Notes: a model not told the origin generated them from the letters alone. 64,000 nt of DNA from Dirofilaria immitis (GCA_024305405.1 JAKNDB010000085.1:1116001-1180000); one strand, 5' to 3'; shown: positions 51,101 through 62,895, numbered from the stretch's first letter. Made by a program: numbers and translations.

Positions 51101-52109
51101 ATTTTAGATAATGAATTTGATAACTTATTTTATTAAAAGTAATCCTTTATCGTTAATAATTCATATTTTCTAATTTAATAATTTTTTAAAAAAGTTAGTA
51201 ATATTATGCAACAAATAGATCAGTAACAGAATTTTATTAAAAATAATAAATCGAAACAAAGCAAAAGAAATATCATTTTGAAAATATCATTCGCATTATT
51301 TTTTGATAAACAAATACAATGATTATGATTATTAATAAACCTATTTTATTGTAATCTATAAATGAATGTACTGAAAAGAAAGGAAAACAATAATTTACGC
51401 ATACTTATGAAAATTTCTCAAAAATTTTCAAACCACAAACGAAATTTTTCCAAAAATGAACGAAAAATTATCATCACCTTTTTTTTTTTTTTTAAAAAAC
51501 GAAAAAATTTTTAATGGATAAATATGATAAAGAGAAAAAATGTTTTTTTTTTCCAGTGATATTTTTGGTAAAAGAAGAAAGAGAGGAGAGGAAGAGAAAG
51601 AAAGAAAGAGGGAAAGAGAAAAAGAGATGTCAAGGTTAGATGAATATTATTGTTACTAATTATTCAGAATTTTCATTGAAAATTTACCAAATTCTTTTTT
51701 TCAAATTTTTTTTTTTTTTTGTTTGTTAAGAAAGGTTACGGATATCAAAAATTTTGAAAATGTACTACAATTAATCGAGAAATATTTGGATAGTACATAA
51801 AATGAATGAATGAATGAATGATATTACGATCAATGCATACAGGTAATGATGTAATAGCGATAATTTCTTTTTTTTTTTTTTTTTTTATTAGAAATATTTT
51901 ATCGGGACAATTTTAAGGATATATTCATTGTTGATTGAATTAGAAATATAGAACAAAGTAACAATAGGATGAATGCGAGAAATGAATGAAATTTAGGAAT
52001 GGAAATTTGGGAAAAAAAATAAGAATTCTTTTCAATTTTTGAAAAAAAAAAAATAAGAATTCTTTTCAATCATTGTTGCTACTAAAATCATATCAAAAAT
52101 TAGGCTAAT

Positions 52110-52230
52110 GTGGTTTATTTTATTTATCTATTTATTTTGTTTATTTGTTTATTTATTTCGTTTATTTATTTATTTATTTCGTTTATTTACTTATTTATTT
52201 CGTTTATTTATTTATTTATTTTTTTTCAGG
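52110..52230. repeat. TTTATTTATTTCG tandem repeat
   Basis: Repeats of TTTATTTATTTATTTCG. The two overlapping plus-strand ORFs rich in Tyr, Leu and Phe are products of it. Confidence 0.9.
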
Positions 52231-53132
52231 AATAACAATTTCTTTTGGGAATTTCATCAAAAACTACGCATTTTTTGGGGAGGGAGAGAATTCTATCAAA
52301 AAAATATATGATAATTTAATGAAATGCTAAGTGAAAATTTTGAAATATTTTGAAATTTGAATAATTCAGGATGCAGGTATATGATTATTAATCAATGATG
52401 ATATGAATAAATATTTTGCTATATGTTATTATATCACAAATATCAATTTAATGATAACGAAACTGATCCAGATAATACAATTTTTCAAAAAAAAAACTAT
52501 TATAAGATAATTTTGTGGAAAAATGAATCCGGCCGAATGCATTATAGATTTCATTTATCCATTCAATTATTCATGCATAATCCGGATATGATAAATAATG
52601 AAATAGAAAATGATTACTACTAAAAACAAAGCATATCTTTGTTTTCAAAAAAAAAAAATTTGATTATTCATAAAATACAATTAATTATAGATTAGCATAA
52701 TTATCAATTCTTTAAAATTAATCTTGATCGAGATTATTGAACAAATGATGCATTATATCTAAAAACATTCGTTGAATTTTTACTACATTAATATTTTAAA
52801 TAATATCTTTTAAAGATATCGAACTTTAACAAATCTTTCCCATAACTTTCTCAACAATTTTACTATTTTAGAATTTTAAAAGACAAATATTGAAAAAAAA
52901 AGAAAAAAATTATGCGAGAAGTCAAATACTATTAAATAATTATAAATTTTGAAAAGAATTTCTGATATATTAAAATTTTTAAAAATCAAATATTAAAAAA
53001 AAATTAAATAATAAAACACATTTAAAATGTGTAAATTTCAATAATTTATGGTATATAATTTAATAAAATATATTTGTAAACAAAATTAATTATTTTTGAT
53101 TACTTCCTTTTTTACCTTTTCTTTTCTTCCCA

Positions 53133-53156
53133 TCTCTCTCTCTCTCTCTCTCTCTC
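53133..53156. repeat. (TC)12 microsatellite
   Basis: Uninterrupted CT/TC dinucleotide run in a pyrimidine-rich context. Confidence 0.9.
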
Positions 53157-54207
53157 GCTATCTTTCCTTTAATTCTCTAAATAGTAGTAACATTGGAAAG
53201 GAATTTGTTGAATTCTCTTTTATCAGTAATAATTTTTTTAGCCTTTAATCATACCTCTGTCAAATTGTAATTTCTTGACATTTGAACTTTAACAATTTGA
53301 TTTTTTCAACAAACAAAAATATCACATGTTTAAGTTTATAGCATTCTGTTATAAAATAATAAAGTTGCCAACTTGTGTAACATAAAGATGATTTAATGCA
53401 AGGCTGTAAAAATATTTCCTTCAATTATACTTATAATTTTGCTTATAATGTTAAAAAATAGCAATATTGATTGATTGAAAATTAACGATTAGTATTTAAA
53501 CTTATTTTAGTTATGACAAATTAAGATTTTTTGTTTTTAAATTTCTCTCATTTTTTTCTGTAAATAACTATGCCACATTGTGTTTGTAAGTATCATATGA
53601 TCATATCAGCAAAGAATTGCAGTATTTTGAATTTTTAAAAATAACAGTTTTATATTTATAATAAGTACTCAAATGGAAAAATACAAAAATTCAATTTTTT
53701 TAAAATAAACAAAATTAAATTTTTATTTGTAATAATTGAAAATATTATTTTCAAATATGTTATTTTTTTTTATGCAAATATATACAAAATATTTCATAAA
53801 TATATCGAAATATATATATCGATGCATAATAATAAATTAAATTTCAATTATTTAGTTTATAGTTTGATTTCAATATCTTATATTATTTTTGAAGAATTAT
53901 CATAAAATTACGAACGTTATACGGGCATAATTGATTATTATAATCAAGCATATTATATGCTAAAATTTCATTACACTTTAAATTTAAAAATTATTTGAAT
54001 TTATTATTTGATATCTAATATTATTTTATTAAATCGATTTTTTTTTCTCAGACAATTCAATAGCTATCAGTAATGATATCAAATGCAAACAATGATATCT
54101 GTAATACTTTTTTTTTTTTATTCGTTGTATGTATTTTAAAATATACATATATTATTCAATCAATACTTTGACAATATGAAAAAAAAAAGTGATACTGTTA
54201 TTAATCA

Positions 54208-54213
54208 TTTATT
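54208..54213 (-). terminator. Candidate AATAAA polyadenylation signal of the Cys-rich gene
   Basis: Minus-strand AATAAA about 42 nt after the stop codon, a normal distance for a short nematode 3' UTR. Confidence 0.5.
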
Positions 54214-54254
54214 ATCAAAAATTATTCAAATTTGATGCCCAATTTTAATCATCA

Positions 54255-54394
54255 TTAACAGTTCATAGTTGAGCAACAAACTTTATAGCCATATCGATGA
54301 GACATAACGCAATTTGGTGTGTCCAAAAATGGACAAGTATTCATTATCGAACAATGTAATGGCTTATTGGTACCTGGGTAAACTTTTACTTTAC
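54255..54394 (-). CDS. Cys-rich gene exon 7: last lustrin-like module and stop
   Basis: 140 nt reading GKVKVYPGTNKPLHCSIMNT, then CPFLDTPNCVMSHRYGYKVC and CSTMNC before TAA (54257-54255). The pattern C-x5-CP-x6-C-x8-YKVCC matches exon 6. Confidence 0.88.
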
Positions 54395-57300
54395 CTAAAA
54401 TTTTAAAAATATTAATGCTTCATTTAAAATAAAGCATAAAGTATTACACAAACCTATAAAGTTATTCGTAATTTAAATATGGAACTAATAACTTTTCAAT
54501 TTATTATTTCTTTTATCTTAATATCATTTTATCAAATTTAAAAATTACTCACTGCTTTTATAAAATTTCATAAGTATAATTAACGACATCAAACTGAAAT
54601 TATATCATTTTTTTTTTTAACTGTTATAATTTCATCATTTATGCAATATCATTTAAATACAACAAATTTGCTAACTGATGCTTTATTTTTAATTTTACGA
54701 TAAAATTTTGTTAAAACAAACCATAAATATTGTTAGCATTAGTACCACAACAAATATAATGTCCACCATTTCGTGATTCAGTATATTCACAAAAATAGCC
54801 AACTGTACAAGGCCAATATAAACAATTTTTCGCACTTCCATTTACATATTCCACTTCGGCTCGTTGATCACGACATTTTGCTAAATTTTTTTTATGAACA
54901 AAAAAATTCGAAATTATTAAATTAATAAATGAATGGGGAAAAAGGAAAAAAACGACATATGAAATTTAAAAGATATTTTTATTTATAAATACTAAATTTT
55001 ATAATGTCTAATTTTCAATGCTTTATTTTCATTTTTCCCTCCTCCCCTCCCACTCTTTTCTTCATTAAATTAATATTTTACTTTAAAAAATTTAAAATTA
55101 ATAATAGAAGAAATAATTTTAAGAAATATGAAAATATACAATCATTATTGATTAATATCAAAAATTCAATAATTAGATATTAAAAATTTTTAAACCAAAA
55201 ATAAGCAACATATGATTAAGTTTACGCTTTATCGTATCATCATCCATTTGTATATTACAATAACCATTGATACATGCAAGTGATTGATACCATCGATCAA
55301 TACATTGTTCACTAAACATACATCGTTCAGCAAATCGAGCATATGGATAGCATTGTCCACCAATGGCTACTTGATTTCCAGGACATGCTAAAATTCCATC
55401 AACAAAAATTCGATTTATTTACAAAAATAAATATTAGCTCTTATAAAATAAATTAATTAATATTCGTTTTTGAATATACCATTTAGAAGCGATAGAATTC
55501 AGTGATTTTTCTTAAGGCTATTACTAAAATCCAGCCTGATAATTATATTTTACACAATGATTTCTTTAGGCTACTATTGAAATCCAGCCTGATAATTATA
55601 TTTTACACAATGATTTCTTTAGGCTACTATTGAAATCCAGCCTGATAATTATATTTTACACAGTGATTTCTTTAGGCTACTATTGAAATCCAGCCTGATA
55701 ATTATATTTTACACAGTGATTTCATTAGGCTACTATTGAAATCCAGCCTGATAATTATATTTTCATATAAATTTTTAAACCTATTAAATTTAAGCACCAA
55801 GGATGATATTATTAATAATTTTACGGTCATACAATTAATTTTAGATTTTTTAAAAATATTTCCTTATGGTTTTCTTCGTCTCTTCATTTTGCTAATTAAT
55901 CAGGCAAAAATTTTTGATCAATTTTTGAAAAATTAAAATATTATCCTTTCTGCTTTTGTCGTATAATTTCATCAAAATAAATGGAAAGAAAGATTATTGG
56001 ATCAAAAGTTGCATATCAATAAATGATATATATATGCATATGTATTATTCAATAAATTAGTAATCACTAAATCATCAAATTACATATTATTAATTCGATT
56101 CATTATAGTTAAACAATTTTAATAATTTAAATAGCTAACCTCTAGCATGCACACATTTGCTTCCATCAAAAATATAACCCATCTGACAGCGACAAATACC
56201 ATCAGTGCAAAAGCACCAATATAACCGCATTGTTGTGTAAAATTACATAGAAAACCATAGGTTACTTTCCGATAACATTGTCCATTTATCAAAATATGAT
56301 TTGGTGGACAAACACTTGAAACTACAATAAATATACAAATGTTATGTAATGATAAAATGAAGCTGAAAAAGGAATATAAAAGTTCAATGTTTAAACAATC
56401 ATAGGAATACTCTTTTTTTTTTTTTTTTAAATCTTTCCCAATAATTATTCAATATTCTCTTTAATTTCTCGGCTATCGCTATTTTCTTTAATTCATAGAA
56501 CAACTTCACTATCAGAAAAAATCTTGCGGTAATGTATGAAGTTTTAGCTTCCAAAGAATTTCCATGATAATATCAGCCTAAAATTTCAAAAAAGAAAAAA
56601 AAAAACTTACCTGCGACACATGAATAACCGTTGTATTGAGAACCGGCAGTGCATTGACATATATTTGAAATGCATGCTGCACCATTTGTGCTGCATTGTA
56701 TTGTCGTTGTACAGTATCCACCATACGATACGATCTTTACCATATCTAAGCATAAAAATAAGATCAAAAATTGGCAGAGTTTAAGAATTTGATGCAATGA
56801 AATTAAATAATTTCATGCACATAAAAATAATGAAAATATCAAAATGAAACAGAATATTTATTGGTAGAGATTTGAAGTATTTCGAGAATGTTTCTTTTTT
56901 TTTGAAAAATTTAATGTACCTGAACCATTCGAGCAGCAAACTCCTTGATAACAATAGGAACCTGGTAATATACTATGACACTGTAGGCTCGATATACAAC
57001 GATAACCGCTTAATAACGATCTGCTACTTCCTGGACATTGTCCAAGCACAAAATATGATCCTTAAAAATGCCAAAAATTAAGTTTCTATAATATTACCGA
57101 TCAATTTCAAATCTTAATTAAAAAGTTCATGCAAAAAAACGATTGAAAATATTGATTGCATGCATATTTTATGCAGTAAATGGAAATACTACTTCATTCA
57201 CTCATCTAAGATATATATTTCTAATTACCATATTTGTATTAAAAATATGTTACATACAAAAAGACAATCGAAAATATTGGAAATTAAATAATTAAATATA

Positions 57301-57617
57301 TCAAATCGTAATTTTTAGCATATAATTGCAGTGCTATTATGAAATATTGTTCAATAAATAATTTAATAATTGAACTAATTCAATTATAGAATATACATAA
57401 GAATTGAAAATATATTTTTAATGCGAATATAGGAATTGAGTATATATATTGTTTTAGAAGAATGAATAAATTTCGCGATACATATAAGTATACGTTAAAG
57501 CAAGATTTTTTTGTAGCAAAATTTCTTTAATAGAAATGATAATACGATAAATAATAATCGTTTAAATACTGCTGTACCTGCTAATAATAGTAGAAGAATT
57601 GATGATAAAAATTGCAT
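54255..57617 (-). CDS. Secreted multi-module cysteine-rich protein (EB-like and lustrin-like modules)
   Basis: Seven exons (minus strand): 57617-57578, 57060-56920, 56745-56611, 56321-56140, 55387-55226, 54880-54722, 54394-54255. The predicted protein is about 319 residues. A signal peptide (MQFLSSILLLLLAG) is followed by six modules, one per exon, carrying 6, 6, 9, 6, 6 and 6 cysteines. Exons 3 and 4 resemble EB/EGF-like modules (ICQC, ICRCQMGYIFDGSKC). Exons 2, 6 and 7 end in CC, as lustrin-type nematode modules do (YCYQGVCC, YICCG, YKVCC). All six introns are phase 1. One base is missing in exon 4 at 56215/56216; adding it restores frame and gives a 960-nt CDS. There is no membrane segment after the signal, so the product should be secreted. 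Function and exact family are unknown to me; a matrix, cuticle or excretory-secretory protein is possible. Confidence 0.88.
54722..54880 (-). CDS. Cys-rich gene exon 6: lustrin-like module
   Basis: 159 nt, phase 1-1, reading KCRDQRAEVEYVNGSAKNCL, then YWPCTVGYFCEYTESRNGGH and YICCGTN. Six Cys ending in CC, with G-x2-Y-I-C-C typical of lustrin modules. Confidence 0.87.
55226..55387 (-). CDS. Cys-rich gene exon 5: six-Cys module
   Basis: 162 nt, phase 1-1, reading ACPGNQVAIGGQCYPYARFA, then ERCMFSEQCIDRWYQSLACI and NGYCNIQMDDD. The donor C/GTAAAC was chosen over read-through because it joins exon 6 in frame and the read-through quickly becomes AT-rich. Confidence 0.83.
55490..55765. repeat. 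53-bp tandem repeat in intron 4 of the Cys-rich gene
   Basis: Five copies of CCAGCCTGATAATTATATTT at 55531, 55584, 55637, 55690 and 55743, exact period 53. Units carry GATTTCTTTAGGCTACTATT. Repeats of TTCTTTAG resemble splice acceptors on the plus strand, not on the gene strand. Confidence 0.95.
56140..56321 (-). CDS. Cys-rich gene exon 4: nine-Cys EB-like module, one base missing
   Basis: 182 nt; 183 are needed. It reads SSVCPPNHILINGQCYRKVT and FLCNFTQQCGYIG in one frame. It then reads CFCTDGICRCQMGYIFDGSK and CVHAR in the next. The break lies at 56215/56216, in GG/TGC. The second frame keeps the Cys rhythm and the phase-1 donor, so a one-base loss is clear. Confidence 0.85.
56611..56745 (-). 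CDS. Cys-rich gene exon 3: EB-like module
   Basis: 135 nt, phase 1-1. It reads YGGYCTTTIQCSTNGAACIS, then NICQCTAGSQYNGYSCVA, with six Cys. The spacing C-x4-6-C-x5-6-C-x3-4-C-x-C fits EB modules. The hydrophobic stretch before MVKIV in the same open frame is intron. Confidence 0.87.
56920..57060 (-). CDS. Cys-rich gene exon 2: lustrin-like module
   Basis: 141 nt, phase 1-1. It reads SYFVLGQCPGSSRSLLSGYR, then CISSLQCHS and GSYCYQGVCCSNGS: six Cys ending in CC. The acceptor is TTTTAAG/GA and the donor G/GTACAT. Confidence 0.87.
57578..57617 (-). CDS. Cys-rich gene exon 1: signal peptide
   Basis: 40 nt encoding MQFLSSILLLLLA plus the first base of Gly. The hydrophobic core LLLLLA is typical of a signal peptide. 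ATG lies 1 nt after a TTTTTTCAG acceptor. The donor is G/GTACAG. Confidence 0.85.
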
Positions 57618-57630
57618 CCTGAAAAAATAC
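57618..57630 (-). promoter_or_regulatory. Candidate spliced-leader acceptor of the Cys-rich gene
   Basis: GTATTTTTTCAG ends 1 nt before the ATG on the minus strand, a near-ideal nematode TTTTCAG acceptor. It suggests trans-splicing directly ahead of the start codon. Confidence 0.6.
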
Positions 57631-58999
57631 TATCAAAACTAATAAATGTTTTACAATAAATACGAGAAATTTTCTTATCGATCATTCTTAAACTTTTTCT
57701 TCAAAATACTAATAAATTTTTGATCGTTTTGAAAAGCGAAAAAAACGATGTAAAAATGAAAGGTTTGCCATTTCGTTTTTAAAATTTCAGAAAGTTCAAA
57801 ACAGCTTAATGTAATAGAATTTAGCAAATTATGCAAAGCAAATTCACTAATCAAGCAAACAACGAAGTAGCAAATGATATTAAGCATTTTATGAAAACTT
57901 TTTATACTTCAACAAAATATACAAAAAAAAAAAAAAAGCAATAACCAGTACTACAAAGGAAAAAAAAATTGTTTACAGCTACAGTAAACGCTATAAGAAG
58001 AATCAGTAAAATGCATAAAATCGTAAACCTTTAACTTATAAACATGCCAATTTGATCAAATCATCCTCACTATCCAGCATATTTCCGGTTTTCTATTGGC
58101 AATCTCTTTCTAATACTATTTACTTTTATTTCAAGATATGTTATTTTTATTCTGCTTATGCGAATACTCAAAACTATTTATTCATTGACTCATCTTGATT
58201 TTAAGTAAATATTTGATTCTTTTACGCTCTTTTTTTTCCTCATGAGAAATTCTTCAATTAGCTAAATTAATCTTAAATATTTACATATATCATAAATAAT
58301 TTTCATTTATTTTGGTATGTATCCTGATCAAAATTTCACTTCTGTTAGTTCTTGAGGATTTTATGTTAATTCCGATAAATATACAATAATATTAATTTAT
58401 GATTTAAGTTACCTTAATTTGATAAATATATGACTTGTAATAATAATATTAAATATAGTGAATAACTTATTTTATATTTTTAATTTAAATATAGTTGACA
58501 TTTTTAAGAATATACGAATGCATGGTTTTATAATTCGCTTTTAAAAATAATAATGCGAAAATTATGATAAGATTAGCAATATTAACACATTTAGAAATCC
58601 AAAATTCATGATAAACCTAGAGGTAATGATAAGTATAATGCTTTTATAGCATAAATGATAAAAAGAAGTGATTTTTAAAAAAAAAATGATCTGAAGAATA
58701 TTCTTCATCTGGAAAACATATGATCTCTATTTCTATATTTAATACCAGTACTCAAAGACGAATGTCATTTTGGCTTGTTTACAAATTCTGAGAACATTTT
58801 TTTCGTCATCATGATTAATCAGTGCTATCCAAACAATATGACTCATTACAGTAGAAGAAGACCCTATTTTTTGAATAACTTTGATGCATGATAACCTGAA
58901 GAATAATTGCTCGAAATCTCAATTAATATAATCAGATGAAATATATACAATTAGTTTTCTGAAAACACAATATATCTTCCATAACATATTTTGTTGATC
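57631..58999. other. Upstream flank of the Cys-rich gene
   Basis: No exon recognised. The ORF at 57675-57887 is AT-rich and unlike any known protein. This stretch should contain the promoter and outron of the Cys-rich gene, but no specific motif can be named. Confidence 0.5.
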
Positions 59000-59362
59000 G
59001 TAATGACTAATCAATGCTAACATTTGAATCACAAACAGATAGAAATATCATTATTTCAAAGTACATCGATTCTACATTTAATAAGTCCATATTACTTCTA
59101 TTATGTATTATTTAATCAACTTATCTTTTTAAAAATAGAAATAATAGTCTCCTCCAAATTCTTGATACAATTTTTAGAAATAGATGTAACATTTAGTACA
59201 GTAATAACCGGAAATCTTTACTGGAAATGATTTATGATAAATTAAAACTGAATAATTGTATTTGGCACAAAAATTTTTATTTTTCTACCATACGTAAATC
59301 TATTTAATTGAGCTTATAGAATAATTTGCAAGTTATATTTTCCAGAAAGAAACATTTGAACG

Positions 59363-59376
59363 TGCGCAATTGCGCA
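59363..59376. other. 14-bp perfect palindrome TGCGCAATTGCGCA
   Basis: Exact palindrome with two GCGC/TGCGCA cores, conspicuous in DNA this AT-rich. It could be a binding site for a dimeric factor or chance within a coding remnant. Confidence 0.6.
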
Positions 59377-61472
59377 ATCATCGAAAAATTATTTGGGATT
59401 TCTGAATTACCGGATCAAAAATGATCGATATGCCGGTGTCATAGTTAATTTGATTGATCTGCTTATCTTCAATAATAGCACGAAAGTTTGTAGGTTATTT
59501 TTCTCGTTGAACTATGCTTCCTCATTGCTACATTCAAGTTAGTGACAAAAAAAAAGATTAGAATGACTTCTGCATAATCAGACAATCATAAAACCCTTTT
59601 ATTACTACGATATGTTGATCAGTATCATGGTATCATTATGAAAAAAATAGCGCATCCACAAAATATTAATAATGGATTTTTTTATTGCATAAAATAACGA
59701 ATTGATTTCGGAATGAGCTAAGTAGTATTGTTGAAGACAAGTAGATAAATCAAATTAACTGTGACGCTGATTATAAGCTCATCATGTTTGTTAAGTTAAG
59801 CAAACAAGACTCGAGACATTTCCATTTTTTGTATTGCGAAAAAATATCAAGACACGAGTATTTATTAATTCATATTATATAGTTTTAAACATGTCTTGAA
59901 TCAAACAACTTGATCAGTAATTAAAATTTTTCACTTTTAACTATGACATTAGATTCTGCAGCTAAGCTTCAAAATGAAATAGATTAAGATTAAATATTAA
60001 GATTCAGAAATGCTAAAAATTGTCAGAAGTTATGAAAATTGATAATAATACTTAGAACAATTATTCTATTTAGATAAAAATGAAATAAAGAATAAATAAG
60101 AATTTATCCTCCACCTTTTTCACTTGAAAGAAAAATATTTGTTAAAAAACATCATTCGATAGTATAAATAAATAAAACATAAGTTAATGTATTATTGAAT
60201 ATTTTAAACTGCCTAAGAATTAATGAAAAAATCAAATAAATAATGATATTGATAGAACAGATGAAGAAAACGATATTTTGAATTTAATAGTTTAAAATTG
60301 TAATCCCCAGCTTTAGAGTAATTTTTGCAATGAATTTCGTTGACGAGAACGACCTTTTTATTTTCAAGAAACTATAATAGGCTAAATTTTCCAACACAAA
60401 CATATATTATTGATATATGTAACTGAAAGTAAACACTTTAACACATGCAAATAATTTAGTCCTTTATTCACTGTAATATTGAAACCTTAAATGCATTAAA
60501 AATTAACTTTTTCGTTGAATGAAATTGAAACAATCATTTGCTTATTTCTCAGATATTAGGCGATTATAAATCATATTTGTGATTAAAAATAATAATTTTT
60601 ATTTAACTTTTTTATTGAAACAATACCAAAATAGTTTTTCTGGAATGAATAAGAGAATGGATATGATGGGAGAGAAATTTCGAATTTTATTTAGAGAATT
60701 TTAAGCAATGAAATTAATGGAGCAATTTTTGATAGTTGTATTGATATGTGAAAAATAAAATAATACCAACACGTGATTTTGATTTTTGATGCTTTGGAGT
60801 AGATATTTTTTCGTGTGAATTTTAAAATTATTAGGTATTTTTTCATATGAATTTTAATGCATACTTTTAAAATTGAAAAGACGCCGTGTTTCCGATCTTT
60901 CTGGCTGTAAAAAATTATCTCATAATTTCAGGAATAGCTTCAAATAGTGAAAATTATTTACCTTTTTTGTTTCTAAAATATGGAATATTTGCGTAATGCT
61001 TTTTTATTTTCGTTTCCACGAAAAACTTGCTATTATTACCTTTCAAGGTTTTCAAAAGATAAGGTACGAACAGAGCGGTTAAATTAAGTTGAAAATCAAT
61101 TTAAGTTTTTAAAAGAAGTTTTTCATGTGCCACACAAACTTTTGAAAACTTTCATATTGAAAATAATAAAGTTTCAATGATATTCCTGCTGTATATCATA
61201 TGATGCTTTTTTAAATGGTAAGAATTTTTTTTATTTTTTAACGAAAAAGTTTGAAAATTTTATTATCAAACATTTTTAATTGGATTGCTGAAATTACGAG
61301 GAGAACAGTAAGATTAGTAATTCCTTTATTCTGAATTTAATATTACTGGGCACATGTGTTCTACTTGCGCATTTACTGTATAATGCAAATGTAGGCTAAA
61401 ATTGTTGACCCATTATCTGTGATATTTCTTACGCGTTGACGAAGGCGCGCTATTTGTTATGGTAAGATAATT

Positions 61473-61595
61473 ATGCCAAGATTCCGTTACGCGACAGAAA
61501 AACGATCCAAAGCTCTAAAATCATTTCTAAAGATGTCATTTAGTGAGGCGGTTGGACAACTAATTGGGCGTTATTTGGTCTTTCTTTTCTTTTGA
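61473..61595 (+). CDS. Small ORF, 40 residues, within the decayed element
   Basis: MPRFRYATEKRSKALKSFLK, then MSFSEAVGQLIGRYLVFLFF. It is basic and helix-like, in a local GC-rich patch (about 61390-61575) that also contains GCGCGC. No homologue recognised. It may be an exon fragment ending at the GTCTTT donor-like site near 61578. Confidence 0.25.
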   Translation: MPRFRYATEKRSKALKSFLKMSFSEAVGQLIGRYLVFLFF

Positions 61596-62790
61596 GAAAT
61601 TATGTTGTCATTAAAATTTCGTCTTGTTGATATCATTGAATTTGTATTATTGATCGTGTAATTACTGCATTCCTTAATGTATTATCAAATTTATCGTAAT
61701 AAAGGTTTAATCACCCAAATTGAAGATGGGAACCATTGAAAGGTAGGAGGAACGCGTAATTTTGTCACAACTAAAGAAGATCGGCAACAATCAAATTTAG
61801 GACATAAAAGAATGAACACAAAGTATGATGTGCTATATTTATGATAAAGCATTTTTGTATTTGAATAAGTATGGATGAAGAGTAGTAAGATTGAAGGAAA
61901 AAGTGAAATTAATTATGATGTTTCACCAAATTTGTGAAAAACAAGGAAAAGTAAGGAGGAGACCATATTTTATCACTGATAAAAATTGATCAATATCACT
62001 GAAAAATACAAGTTTTGATAAAAGATATCATGATGAAACAACATACCAAAAACAGATCAGTTTCTGGGATAGAATATAGCAGCACTATGCAAAGCATTAT
62101 GTAAAGTCATTAATCTGTTATAAAAATTTTGCATAAGTTCTGTTTGTTCGTCATTACTAATCACTTAATCGATAAAAAATTCAATTCTAATTTAAGCCGT
62201 CAAGAAATTTTGACAAATATCGAACGGTAGTGGAAACTATTGAAAGATTAACTCATAAATTTTGACAAACATTCTTATTCAACTTTTTGTGTTTTTTTTC
62301 TTTCTTTTCCTCAATCTATAACTTTCATGATTTATATTTTTTTTTTGAAGATTAATAAATTAATAACCTTGACTATTTAGCTGTTTTTGTTAGATGTTTC
62401 ATCTATTTTTCGATTCATATTCCGCTATGAAATTAGGTTAAAAAATAAACTTTTACCATGAAATCGCTTCCCTAGGATCATTAAACAATAATAGAATTAG
62501 AGAAGTTTTAACAATAAATTGTACTAAAATAATTTCAGTCTTAAAATAGGAATACTTCGACAGAATGAAATAACAATTATGGATTTGTATTGCAAAGCAA
62601 AAATTTTGCTATTGCTATTATAAAAATTAAAAAAATTTTTATTATTACTATTAAAATTTCGGTATTACTATTTTATTATTACATTGAATAATATATTATT
62701 GATACATCTATGGCAAACAGAATCCTAAAACTCTGAATCTCTTAGAATGAAGAAATCTTTTGGTATTTTTGCTGAGAAAGTCAAAATTGT

Positions 62791-62895
62791 CGAAGATTTG
62801 AAATCAAGTATTTTTCATTGCATTATTGAAGCATTTCGTACGAAGATTTGAAATCAAGTATTTTTCATCGCATTATGCTTGAAGCATTTCATACA
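62791..62895. repeat. 50-bp direct duplication
   Basis: CGAAGATTTGAAATCAAGTA starts at 62791 and 62841, followed in both by TTTTTCAT(T/C)GCATTAT and GAAGCATTTC. The second copy has a short insertion. Confidence 0.9.

Larger units (their letters stand above)
26012..54200. other. 28-kb gene-free, repeat-dense stretch
   Basis: I found no exon on either strand. Open frames here (for example 26605-26880, 34280-34498, 50770-50967, 52423-52623) are what chance and low complexity would give. The content is AT-rich single-copy DNA with many minisatellites, listed separately. Any daam-1 promoter or outron should lie just above 26010, but no motif could be recognised. Confidence 0.65.
59020..62300 (+). 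pseudogene. Probable decayed plus-strand coding element
   Basis: Coding-like fragments, richer in GC than their surroundings, follow each other on the plus strand but change frame and contain stops. Examples are MPRFRYATEKRSKALKSFLK (ORF 61473-61595), VGGTRNFVTTKEDRQQSNLG (about 61740-61840) and KLIMMFHQICEKQGKVRRRP (about 61905-61970). The last frame continues past TGA and TAG as SFDKRYHDETTYQKQISFW. Fragments further left, such as YRIKNDRYAGVIVN near 59420, are weaker. I cannot name the family. It may be a relic transposon, a processed or decayed gene, or a real gene with several assembly indels. Confidence 0.35.

Noticed and set aside
52423..52623. Plus-strand 66-codon ORF (YHKYQFNDNETDPDN...)
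   Set aside because: Less low-complexity than others and includes a GAATCCGGCCGAATG stretch, but no family, acceptor or neighbouring exon could be found.
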